Source of the DNA: Alkalibacter mobilis
GTDB lineage: Bacteria; Bacillota; Clostridia; Eubacteriales; Alkalibacteraceae
Assembly: GCF_015594845.1 (NCBI RefSeq)
Contig: NZ_JADNRK010000013.1
Location: 1-55,254 of the forward strand
Direction: 5' to 3'
DNA length: 55,254 nt
In this document: positions 1 through 6,882 of the stretch, piece after piece
How the letters are laid out: every line of letters starts with the position of its first letter
How positions within the stretch are numbered: the stretch's first letter is position 1
Position numbers and translations under genes: made by a program
Notes under the pieces: generated by a model
Told to the model about the DNA's origin: nothing
The model's database searches: none
Seen by the model: only the letters and a program-made list of their open reading frames with translations

Positions 1-65
1 TTTCAAAGATCTCTTTTCTTGCTCTGTCGCTGCCGAGTGTTTCTCGCTGTCTCTCTTGGCGACTC
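1..65 (-). other. Leader of an rRNA operon (transcribed leftward out of the window)
   Basis: Read on the minus strand, the stretch after the promoter at 71-99 has no open frame and ends at the window edge in GATCTTTGAAA. This resembles the boxA-like antitermination element found just before 16S rRNA in Gram-positive rrn leaders. The 16S gene itself would lie to the left and is not visible, so the assignment rests on promoter strength and leader sequence. Confidence 0.7.
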
Positions 66-70
66 TTACT

Positions 71-99
71 ATTATACGCATCACCACCCACCCTGTCAA
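71..99 (-). promoter_or_regulatory. Consensus sigma-A promoter of the rRNA operon
   Basis: On the minus strand a perfect -35 TTGACA (94-99) is separated by exactly 17 bp from a perfect -10 TATAAT (71-76), with A/T-rich DNA upstream. Fully consensus promoters are characteristic of rRNA operons. It points left, away from all genes in this window. Confidence 0.85.
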
Positions 100-188
100 C
101 AGGTTTTATCAACTTTTTTAATCTTTTTTACGAACCTAAAGAATTCGTTGAAAAACCTGCCTCTTGAGAGAGGTGTAGAGATATTTTA

Positions 189-899
189 TCATCTTTTGCC
201 GCTAAAATCACTACTTATTTCTTTTATTTTTAGAATTATATCGTTTATTTTTCCCTCATCAACTCTACTCTGTGGAATAGCTACGGAGAGGCTGGCAATT
301 ACATTTCTCTGTTCGGAAAAAATGGGAGCAGATATGATGGTACTATCAATGTCTTTTACATACTCGACCATATAACCATCGATTTTTGCCTTATCCAATG
401 CAATATTGCATGCTTCTTGGTCTTCACAATAACAGATTATTCTTCTTTTGATCTCTTCCGGCAGGTTTGCAAGTATGATTTTCCCGCAGGCTCCCGCCCC
501 CAGCACCTTCGTATCTCCAATTTGTTTGACAATTCTCAAATCGTGATGGCTGTTTATCCTTTCAATCACTACACAGGTATCACCTTCTTTAATAGTAAGA
601 AATGTGGTCTCGCCTGTATAGTCGAACAGTTGCTGAACGGCAGGGTAAACGATCATTCCTGGAAGATTCATCTCGCGTACGATTTCAGCATAATAAATAA
701 GATTGATACCAAGTGAGTATAATTTGCTGGTTGAGTCTTGATTTACAAAACCCGTTTTCCTTAAAGCCTGCAACAATCTATGTATAGTTGAAATATTCAT
801 ATTGAGTTCATTGCTGATTTCTGTTGCTCTCCATAATTTTTTGTTTGGATTTGCCACCATCAATTGCAGTATCTCAGATATTTTTTCCACCACTTGCAT
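189..899 (-). CDS. IclR-family transcriptional regulator
   Basis: The 236-residue protein has the usual IclR layout: an N-terminal winged helix-turn-helix (about residues 5-60, with the recognition region STIHRLLQALRKTGFV) and a C-terminal effector-binding domain (about 75-235, with the family-typical GACGKIILA segment). IclR proteins bind small organic acids or aromatic metabolites and act as repressors or activators. It lies 65 bp downstream of a LacI-family gene on the same strand. No catabolic gene adjoins it, so the ligand is unknown. An imperfect hairpin at about 161-174 may end transcription before the rRNA promoter. Confidence 0.9.
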   Translation of the reverse strand: MQVVEKISEILQLMVANPNKKLWRATEISNELNMNISTIHRLLQALRKTGFVNQDSTSKLYSLGINLIYYAEIVREMNLPGMIVYPAVQQLFDYTGETTFLTIKEGDTCVVIERINSHHDLRIVKQIGDTKVLGAGACGKIILANLPEEIKRRIICYCEDQEACNIALDKAKIDGYMVEYVKDIDSTIISAPIFSEQRNVIASLSVAIPQSRVDEGKINDIILKIKEISSDFSGKR

Positions 900-964
900 G
901 TCAACGCCTCTTTTCTATAATTTTCTTAAAATTGAACAGGTGTCGGATAATTCTTTTGGAATCA

Positions 965-1972
965 TTACCTAATATCTTTCACAGACTCTCTAATAATAAG
1001 TTCATGAGGAACAATTACATTCTTTTCATCAATTTTAGAATTATTGATTATCTTGATCAAAATTCTCGCGCAAATTGCTCCAATGTCATACATCGGTTGA
1101 GCTACGGTAGTTATGCCTGGTTTCAACCATTCGGAAAGCTGGAAATTGTTGAATCCGACAACACTCATGTCTTCAGGCACATTCATCCCCACATCTTCAA
1201 GTTTTCTGATGGCTCCTAATGCCATCTCATCATTTAATGCTACCACAGCGGTTGGCAATTCAGTATTTGTGAGCAACTCTTCCATAAGATCGTAACCACC
1301 TTTAATGCTGTACTTGCCTTTGAGTTCATAGATAGGATTCTCTTTAAGACCAAACTTTTTCAATGCCTTTAAGAAACCTTTTTTCCTCTCCTGTGCAACA
1401 AAAGAAGTTTCGTCATCATCTGTGAAAAAAGCTATGCTCTTGTGTCCATTTTCGATCAAATGCCTAGTAATATCGTAAGATGCCTGCTCATTATTTATTG
1501 CCACACTGTAATATCGCCCCATTATATCGTTTACCGCCCCTAAAACTACAGGAACTCTAGTGGACTGTATCTTATTGACTAGTGCCTGATTCAAACCTTT
1601 TCCTATATATAATATTCCGTCACATTGTTTTTCAATAAATACGTCAAAATACTTCTCTTCTTTGCCAGGATCCGAGTCTGTATTGCACAAAATTATATTG
1701 TAATCGTATATATTGCAAACATCCTCTACGCCTCTTACGACTTGTGTGTAATAAGGCCTGGAAATATCTGGTATCATAATCCCAAAAGTATTGGTTTTTC
1801 GCATTTTCAAACTTCTGGCTATGGCATTCGGCTTATACCCAGTTTTTTCTATGGCATCAAGAACTCGTTTTTTAGTTTCATCGTTTACTAAAGGTATGTT
1901 GTTTAACACTCTTGATACAGTTGCTACTGATACATTTGCCTCTCTTGCCACATCTTTGATTTTTACACTCAT
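965..1972 (-). CDS. LacI/GalR-family transcriptional repressor
   Basis: The 335-residue protein begins with the classic LacI helix-turn-helix and hinge (IKDVAREANVSVATVSRVLN, then the YKPNAIARSL hinge helix at about residues 47-57). A periplasmic-binding-protein-like sugar domain follows (about 60-330), with the conserved AVVALNDEMALGA segment. Such repressors bind palindromes with a central CG and respond to sugars or phosphosugars. It starts 31 bp after the end of the secreted peptidase gene, so the two may be cotranscribed. No sugar operon adjoins it. A CG-centred site upstream of the GPH symporter (20139-20152) is a possible target of a LacI-type protein, but this is inference. Confidence 0.92.
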   Translation of the reverse strand: MSVKIKDVAREANVSVATVSRVLNNIPLVNDETKKRVLDAIEKTGYKPNAIARSLKMRKTNTFGIMIPDISRPYYTQVVRGVEDVCNIYDYNIILCNTDSDPGKEEKYFDVFIEKQCDGILYIGKGLNQALVNKIQSTRVPVVLGAVNDIMGRYYSVAINNEQASYDITRHLIENGHKSIAFFTDDDETSFVAQERKKGFLKALKKFGLKENPIYELKGKYSIKGGYDLMEELLTNTELPTAVVALNDEMALGAIRKLEDVGMNVPEDMSVVGFNNFQLSEWLKPGITTVAQPMYDIGAICARILIKIINNSKIDEKNVIVPHELIIRESVKDIR

Positions 1973-2003
1973 AATAATCCCCCTAATTTATAATTGCTCA
2001 TAC

Positions 2004-3281
2004 TTACTTGATTTTTTCCAACAAATTGAAAAACCTGTACATGATGCCGTCCAAAAACTCAATAATCCATTCTTGTATCCCTTTTTCAGTTTTGATTTCC
2101 ATTTCAGAATATACAATCTCCAGATCTTCCTGCCCCTCAAATGAAAGAACCCCGTCTTCAGCGTTGAACACATAATCACCTGAAGAAACAGCCTCTCCGC
2201 GATTGCCGACAGCAACCACGGCCAATTTAAGATCTTCACCTAAAAATGTATCGGTATAATACTTTTTTCTTCCGTTGTCTTGAACCATTACGGTTCCAAC
2301 AACCGCTTCTTTTGCTTCACCCTTGTATACTGTCTTAATAGGCAAAAACCATTTGCCGGATTTATCAAATGCCACCAAGGTGTATGCTTTAGCTTCATCT
2401 CCATATTCGGTATAACTGCCAGTCCAACTTATGATTTGACTGTAGTAGCCTCTTTCATATTCATTGCGTGACCCCAAGGTAATTTCAGGAATAGAATAGA
2501 TTTCGACATCAGGTGCTATACCCGAAAGATCGCTCCAGTAATTTAAAACATTAGGATTTTCGGCAGCCAATCCTATTTCCATATTCTCCTGAGGAATAAT
2601 GTTATAAGCACTTGACGTATAGGATTGATCTTCTTCAAGAACATTCATATTTCGTTTATCCTCGATATCGAAAACGTCAACAGGGATTTTCCCCGTTAAG
2701 GATCCGTAAATTTGTACGTAATCCTCAGCACAAATTTCTTCGATAAGCCATTTATGGTCTACTCCGCTTCCAGATTCCATTTGTTCGTAAACTCCACCCT
2801 GTCTAACTTTGTAAAAGTCACTCTTAGTCCAGTCAATAAAGAAATTTTTGTCGTTTTTAGCCAGATAATAAATGGTAAAATGATGACCATACTCATGGGA
2901 AAGAACTCGCGCAAAGTCTTCAACTTTATTTTTTTCGTTCATATTGTAAATATCTATGTGGCTTCCTTTTTCCATTTCAATGGACGTACTTCCCAGTAGT
3001 TTCAACTTTTTTAGAGTATAAAAGTAAATGCCTTCTTCGTTGCCGTTGGGACTCTCCCCTGGATAAAGGTTGACTCTATCTAAATATTCGATTTCATCGC
3101 CGTGCTTGTTTTTAAGAAGCTCTTCGTAAACTTCTATCAACTTGTCGCCTTTCCAATTTTCCACATAACTTATGATTTCTATCCCATCTTGGGATTCATA
3201 AGTGTCGACGACAACTTCATTTGCATAAACACTGGACATGGCGCAAATCAAAAACATGAATATAACTGCAATTTTTTTCAT
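2004..3281 (-). CDS. Secreted zinc-metallopeptidase-like protein, function unknown
   Basis: ATG at 3281 is preferred over the in-frame TTG three bases upstream. The 425-residue product starts with a clear Sec signal peptide (MKKIAVIFMFLICAMSSVYA). Near residue 130 it has an HExxH zinc motif (LSHEYGHHFTIYYL), followed about 50 residues later by an acidic IEEICAEDYVQIYGS segment that could supply a third ligand, as in gluzincins. The rest, a predicted beta-rich C-terminal half, matches nothing I recognise. It probably acts outside the membrane on peptides or peptidoglycan-linked substrates; the substrate is not predictable. It lies 31 bp upstream of the LacI regulator gene. Confidence 0.7.
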   Translation of the reverse strand: MKKIAVIFMFLICAMSSVYANEVVVDTYESQDGIEIISYVENWKGDKLIEVYEELLKNKHGDEIEYLDRVNLYPGESPNGNEEGIYFYTLKKLKLLGSTSIEMEKGSHIDIYNMNEKNKVEDFARVLSHEYGHHFTIYYLAKNDKNFFIDWTKSDFYKVRQGGVYEQMESGSGVDHKWLIEEICAEDYVQIYGSLTGKIPVDVFDIEDKRNMNVLEEDQSYTSSAYNIIPQENMEIGLAAENPNVLNYWSDLSGIAPDVEIYSIPEITLGSRNEYERGYYSQIISWTGSYTEYGDEAKAYTLVAFDKSGKWFLPIKTVYKGEAKEAVVGTVMVQDNGRKKYYTDTFLGEDLKLAVVAVGNRGEAVSSGDYVFNAEDGVLSFEGQEDLEIVYSEMEIKTEKGIQEWIIEFLDGIMYRFFNLLEKIK

Positions 3282-3304
3282 CAAAACACCAATTCCTCGA
3301 TTTC

Positions 3305-3313
3305 ATTATATCA
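3305..3313 (-). promoter_or_regulatory. Extended -10 element upstream of the secreted peptidase
   Basis: On the minus strand TGATATAAT forms an extended -10 (TGnTATAAT) 24 bp before the ATG at 3281. No good -35 is present, which extended -10 promoters tolerate. Confidence 0.35.
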
Positions 3314-3411
3314 TATAAATCGTTCAAACCTTTTATTTATATGGGTTTCAATTATAAATTTTTATGAAAATATGAATGTAACTATTTGACACATCCTACA
3401 TCTGCAACAAT

Positions 3412-4221
3412 TTATTTTTTTGTCATTAAACACGACTTTTCAGCGGCTGCATTCAAAGCTGATATCACAGAATTTCTAAAACCTTTTTCTTCCAATTTAG
3501 CCACCATCTCTATCGTTGTTCCAGCAGGTGAACATACATTGTCTTTCAATTTGCCTGGATGACACTCCGTTTCCAAAACCATCTTTGCACTTCCCAGCAC
3601 TGCTTGAGAGGCTAAAATATAAGCTTTATCCCTATGCAATCCCGACATGACAGCTGCATCAGCCATAGCTTCTATAAGAATATAGATTAAAGCCGGGGAT
3701 GAACCACTGACAGCAGTGACCCCGTCAAAAAGTTTTTCTTCAATGAACTGGATTTTTCCGAAACTGCTGAATATTTCTTCAGCAATGGCCAAGTCCTTAT
3801 CATTCGAAAATGCATTACCACAAATCGCACTCATGCCCTCACCAACTAGAACAGGTGTATTTGGCATGATTCTTATTATTTTTCGATCAAATCCGACAAT
3901 TTCTTCTATTTCCTTTATCGACACTCCGGCTGCAATACTGATTAAGATTTTGCTTTCATCAAGTCCGTCCTTGATTTGCGTCAAAACTTCGTTGATCACA
4001 TTTGGTTTAACTGCAATGATCACCACATCAGAATCCATAACTAGCTTGTTATTGTCTTTTAGTGTTTTTACGTTGTATTTTTTCTTTACCATATCCAATT
4101 GATCGTCTAAAGGATTTGAAACTATTATCATTTCATTGCTGATCAGATTTGATTCAACCAGTCCGCCTATCATGGCCTGAGCCATGTTGCCACAACCGAT
4201 GAATCCAATTTTCTCCTTCAT
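3412..4221 (-). CDS. proC: Pyrroline-5-carboxylate reductase
   Basis: It reduces 1-pyrroline-5-carboxylate to proline with NAD(P)H, the last step of proline synthesis, in the cytoplasm. The 269-residue product has the N-terminal Rossmann motif (IGFIGCGNMAQAMIGG), the IRIMPNTPVLVGEG segment, and a C-terminal dimerisation domain with the family signature SPAGTTIEMVAKLEEKGFR. ATG at 4221 is chosen because GGAGG lies 9 bases upstream; the GTG at 4227 would leave only 3 bases. No proA or proB adjoins it, so it appears monocistronic. Proline is also an osmolyte, though nothing here links this gene to the osmotic island at 40-46 kb. Confidence 0.95.
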   Translation of the reverse strand: MKEKIGFIGCGNMAQAMIGGLVESNLISNEMIIVSNPLDDQLDMVKKKYNVKTLKDNNKLVMDSDVVIIAVKPNVINEVLTQIKDGLDESKILISIAAGVSIKEIEEIVGFDRKIIRIMPNTPVLVGEGMSAICGNAFSNDKDLAIAEEIFSSFGKIQFIEEKLFDGVTAVSGSSPALIYILIEAMADAAVMSGLHRDKAYILASQAVLGSAKMVLETECHPGKLKDNVCSPAGTTIEMVAKLEEKGFRNSVISALNAAAEKSCLMTKK

Positions 4222-4402
4222 GAGCACTCGCCTCCATTTTGTAATAGAAAAAAATTATGTTTTAACCCATTATACTTGTTTGCACCTTATTTTGCTACAT
4301 TTTGAAAAATCTTTACAAGTTTCATCTATCTGCTGACCTATTAAAAAAGCAACCCGAAAAGTAATTTCCAGTTGCATTTTAATTCTTTTGTACTGTGTAT
4401 AT

Positions 4403-5458
4403 TTAACGGTAAAAAATTTCGTAAGTATCACTATATGTCGTTTCGTCAAATTCAAAACTATCATGTAATCCTTCCGTTACAACAATTTTGTTGTCGTCTG
4501 TTACAAATATGGCTTCTACTCCATTCATGCTATTAATAAGTTCTATGCCCTTATCCAATCCAAGCAAAAACAATGTTGTTGACAAAGCATCCCCATCTAC
4601 TGAAGTTTCGGAAACTATACTGACTTGTCTAATATGATTATTTGCCGGATATCCAGTTTCAGGATCTAATATATGGTGATACTTGACCCCGTCCTTTTCA
4701 AAATATCTTTCATAATCTCCTGAAGAAACAACTGATGTGTCACTTGTCACCAAAACGCCGATATAGGTATTTCTAGCAGCATCAGGATCTTGCACGCCAA
4801 TTCTAAACTGAGATCCATCTGGCTTGTCCCCAACCAAAAGTACATTTCCACCCAAATTTATTATGGCATGCTCCACATCATTTTCGATCAAGAAACTTTT
4901 CACCTGATCTGCAATATATCCTTTAGCTATTGCACCAAGGTTTGCTATCATGCCTTCTTCAGCCAAATATACAGTGCTGTTGATTTCATCGACTATCAAA
5001 TTTCGAAAATCAATATTGCTAACGGCTGTTATTATTTCCTCATTTGTTGGAAGGTATCCATTGGGTGGATCTATTGCCCACAAATCTATAAGCGGACCAG
5101 CTGTTATATCAAATTTTCCGTCCGTCTTGATGGAATATTCCAAGCTTTTCTTGATTACTTCCATAGTATAGTGAGAAACTTCAACCGGAGCCTTGCCTGC
5201 ATTCATCTTTAATTTGTAAAGATCACTGCCTTCTTTATGGACGCTCAGTATGCTTTCAAGATCACTTATCAATTTAAATGACTGGTCTATCAAAATTTCG
5301 TCCTCTTGGGGAACATCATACAATTTGATGCTCACCACAGTATCCAGCAAAAAATCGTTTTTGCTGATTTGCTCTTCATTCTTCGTTGTATTGGAACAGG
5401 AAATGAAGAATACTGCGAGCAAAAAAATCATTAATACTATTGAAATTCTTTTTTTCAT
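4403..5458 (-). CDS. fmnB: FAD:protein FMN transferase (ApbE family; FmnB of the EET locus)
   Basis: A 351-residue lipoprotein (signal MKKRISIVLMIFLLAVFFIS, lipobox ending at Cys21) with a full ApbE domain. Landmarks are MNAGKAPVEVSHYTMEVI, ITAGPLIDLW, the NLGAIAKGYIADQV loop, YHHILDPETGYPAN and the DALSTTLFLLG segment. ApbE enzymes cut FAD and attach FMN to Thr or Ser of extracytoplasmic proteins, using Mg2+. In Listeria the homologue FmnB flavinylates the surface lipoprotein PplA. Here it is directly downstream of a pplA-like gene on the same strand and has its own promoter (5490-5518). Its membrane anchor places it where PplA sits. Other ApbE targets such as Rnf or Nqr subunits are absent from the window. 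Confidence 0.93.
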   Translation of the reverse strand: MKKRISIVLMIFLLAVFFISCSNTTKNEEQISKNDFLLDTVVSIKLYDVPQEDEILIDQSFKLISDLESILSVHKEGSDLYKLKMNAGKAPVEVSHYTMEVIKKSLEYSIKTDGKFDITAGPLIDLWAIDPPNGYLPTNEEIITAVSNIDFRNLIVDEINSTVYLAEEGMIANLGAIAKGYIADQVKSFLIENDVEHAIINLGGNVLLVGDKPDGSQFRIGVQDPDAARNTYIGVLVTSDTSVVSSGDYERYFEKDGVKYHHILDPETGYPANNHIRQVSIVSETSVDGDALSTTLFLLGLDKGIELINSMNGVEAIFVTDDNKIVVTEGLHDSFEFDETTYSDTYEIFYR

Positions 5459-5489
5459 TCGTTACCCCTCTATATTTACATTGATAAAC

Positions 5490-5518
5490 ATGATATCTCA
5501 TCACCCATATTTTATCAA
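5490..5518 (-). promoter_or_regulatory. Promoter of fmnB/apbE
   Basis: On the minus strand -35 TTGATA (5513-5518), a 17-bp spacer and -10 TATCAT (5490-5495), 31 bp upstream of the fmnB ATG. It lies after the pplA terminator, so fmnB can be transcribed independently of pplA. Confidence 0.6.
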
Positions 5519-5536
5519 CTCAAAATTCATAAAAAA

Positions 5537-5562
5537 AAGCTTCAGGATAACCTGAAGCTTTT
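5537..5562 (-). terminator. Rho-independent terminator of pplA
   Basis: A perfect AAGCTTCAGG/CCTGAAGCTT hairpin with an ATAA (minus TTAT) loop. On the minus strand it is followed by eight T residues, 12 bp after the pplA stop. Confidence 0.85.
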
Positions 5563-5574
5563 AATCGATTATAA

Positions 5575-6480
5575 TTATAGACCTAAAGCATCCTTATATA
5601 ACGTTTCGTACTCGTTAACGTGTATAGATACTCCAGTTATTGTATCTGTGTGACCTTCGTCATCAGTATACTCAACTTCAAATCCATTGTTAGCTTCTAC
5701 AAATGCATCGATGTTGGCAGCGTTGCCTTTCCAATCCATTCCGTAGTCCATGCCCAACTCAACTTTGTTTGAAGGTTTTGTCTCGTCGCCATCAACAAAG
5801 TATTTAGCATTTTCTTCATTAAACTCACCAACAAATAATGAATTGTAGCTTGAGTCAACGATAGTGCCGTTAACAACGATCAGATCCAATCTGTATTCCC
5901 AAACACCGTCAGCTTCTGCAGGCAATGTTGCTGTTGCAACGTGGTCATCAGGAGTTGCGTGAGGACCTTCAGCTACAGGATCACTCGCCAATGCTTTCTT
6001 TGCCAATTCAAAGAACTCAATTACGTGTACTGAAACAGTTGTTCCGTCGTCGGTAGCGAGAGCTTCCGTGTGACCTTCATCATCTGTGTACTTGTCATCA
6101 AACAAAGCAGGATCTTGGTTTTCAACCAGCCAAGCAATAGCAGCATCTGCTTGCTCGTACCATTCTGCTGATCCGCCCATGTTGTAGTTTCCTTCAACTG
6201 AAGCAGTATACTTGTTGCCTTGAGGTACTACATTTGTTCCACCCCAATGAGCATCAGTGATTTTTCCACCTTCAACATCAACTACTACGAAGTAAGTCCA
6301 TCCACCTGCTTTTTCATCTTGAGCAAAGTAAACGCCATCATCGTAAGTTACAGCATCACCGTTTCCGTTGTCGCCGTTATCTCCGTTGTCACCATTGTCT
6401 CCATTGTCAGTTCCACCACAGCCAACTGCAAAAGCAGCAACTAGGAAAACTACCAAAAGGATTGATAATAATTTTTTCAT
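5575..6480 (-). CDS. pplA: PplA-like flavinylated surface lipoprotein of the EET chain
   Basis: The 301-residue lipoprotein has lipobox Cys21, a (DNG)n spacer at about residues 25-42, and two related domains (about 44-165 and 177-300). Each domain has a GKITDAHWGG/GTIVDSSYNS-type FMN-binding-domain strand and ends in a repeated DDEGHT...V-S-V/I-HV motif. In Listeria the two PplA domains carry covalent FMN added by FmnB and pass electrons to extracellular acceptors. By alignment of the two repeats the acceptors here would be Ser150 (GTTVSVHV) and Ser285 (TITGVSIHV), a relaxed form of the ApbE motif. The length matches Listeria PplA (about 300). It lies between its own promoter and terminator, next to fmnB and divergent from ndh2. 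Confidence 0.85.
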   Translation of the reverse strand: MKKLLSILLVVFLVAAFAVGCGGTDNGDNGDNGDNGDNGNGDAVTYDDGVYFAQDEKAGGWTYFVVVDVEGGKITDAHWGGTNVVPQGNKYTASVEGNYNMGGSAEWYEQADAAIAWLVENQDPALFDDKYTDDEGHTEALATDDGTTVSVHVIEFFELAKKALASDPVAEGPHATPDDHVATATLPAEADGVWEYRLDLIVVNGTIVDSSYNSLFVGEFNEENAKYFVDGDETKPSNKVELGMDYGMDWKGNAANIDAFVEANNGFEVEYTDDEGHTDTITGVSIHVNEYETLYKDALGL

Positions 6481-6522
6481 GTTTTTCCCCCTTAAAAAAA
6501 ATTTATTTCCTGGTTCGTTTTT

Positions 6523-6551
6523 ATTTTAACACCCCGGCCAGACATCGTCAA
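6523..6551 (-). promoter_or_regulatory. Promoter of pplA
   Basis: Minus-strand -35 TTGACG (6546-6551), 17-bp spacer, -10 TAAAAT (6523-6528). An AAGGGGG ribosome site precedes the ATG at 6480. Confidence 0.7.
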
Positions 6552-6567
6552 CAGTTTTCGATGTTTG

Positions 6568-6586
6568 ATAATAATATAATTATTAT
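6568..6586. promoter_or_regulatory. Inverted repeat upstream of the pplA promoter, possible operator
   Basis: ATAATAAT-ATA-ATTATTAT is an 8+3+8 inverted repeat starting 17 bp upstream of the pplA -35. Its GATAAT/ATTAT character recalls Fur/PerR-type sites, but such patterns arise easily in A/T-rich DNA. Confidence 0.3.
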
Positions 6587-6751
6587 GTTGACTGGTGAAA
6601 TCTGCACTAACATATCCATTATAAGGGAATTCTCTTTAAAATATGAGGGTTTAGTCATAAACCACACGTTTTTAAGAACGTCTTTATCTCATATGTTAAA
6701 ATTATATACGAATATTTCTCAAAATAAAACAATATTTTTTTAACGTCCATA

Positions 6752-6780
6752 TTGAAATTTATTTAACAATACTATATTAT
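6752..6780 (+). promoter_or_regulatory. Promoter of ndh2
   Basis: -35 TTGAAA (6752-6757), 17-bp spacer, -10 TATTAT (6775-6780). It gives a leader of about 95 nt before the ATG at 6883. Confidence 0.6.
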
Positions 6781-6882
6781 AGTTGTGTACAGAAAATAGT
6801 CGTGCAAATGCCTGTTTGGTTCGTGTACTAAAGTTTTTCTGTGTTTTGTTTCATATTATAATATATTTCAAGGAGGAAACCC

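Larger units (their letters stand above)
6481..6882. other. 402-bp divergent control region between pplA and ndh2
   Basis: A gene-free, A/T-rich region. It holds the pplA promoter (6523-6551, minus), an inverted repeat (6568-6586), the ndh2 promoter (6752-6780, plus), and about 100 nt of ndh2 leader with AAGGAGG at about 6870. No convincing protein is encoded: the open frame at 6462-6743 has no ribosome site and is low complexity. Confidence 0.7.

Noticed and set aside
4270-4464. 64-residue open frame between proC and fmnB
   Set aside because: It overlaps the fmnB 3' end in another frame, with no ribosome site or recognisable sequence.
6361-6420. Tandem repeat as a CRISPR or mobile element signal
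   Set aside because: It is the short (DNG)n codon repeat of the PplA lipoprotein spacer.
6462-6743. Small plus-strand open frame in the pplA-ndh2 gap
   Set aside because: No ribosome site, it overlaps the pplA start and its promoter, and its composition is that of random A/T-rich DNA.
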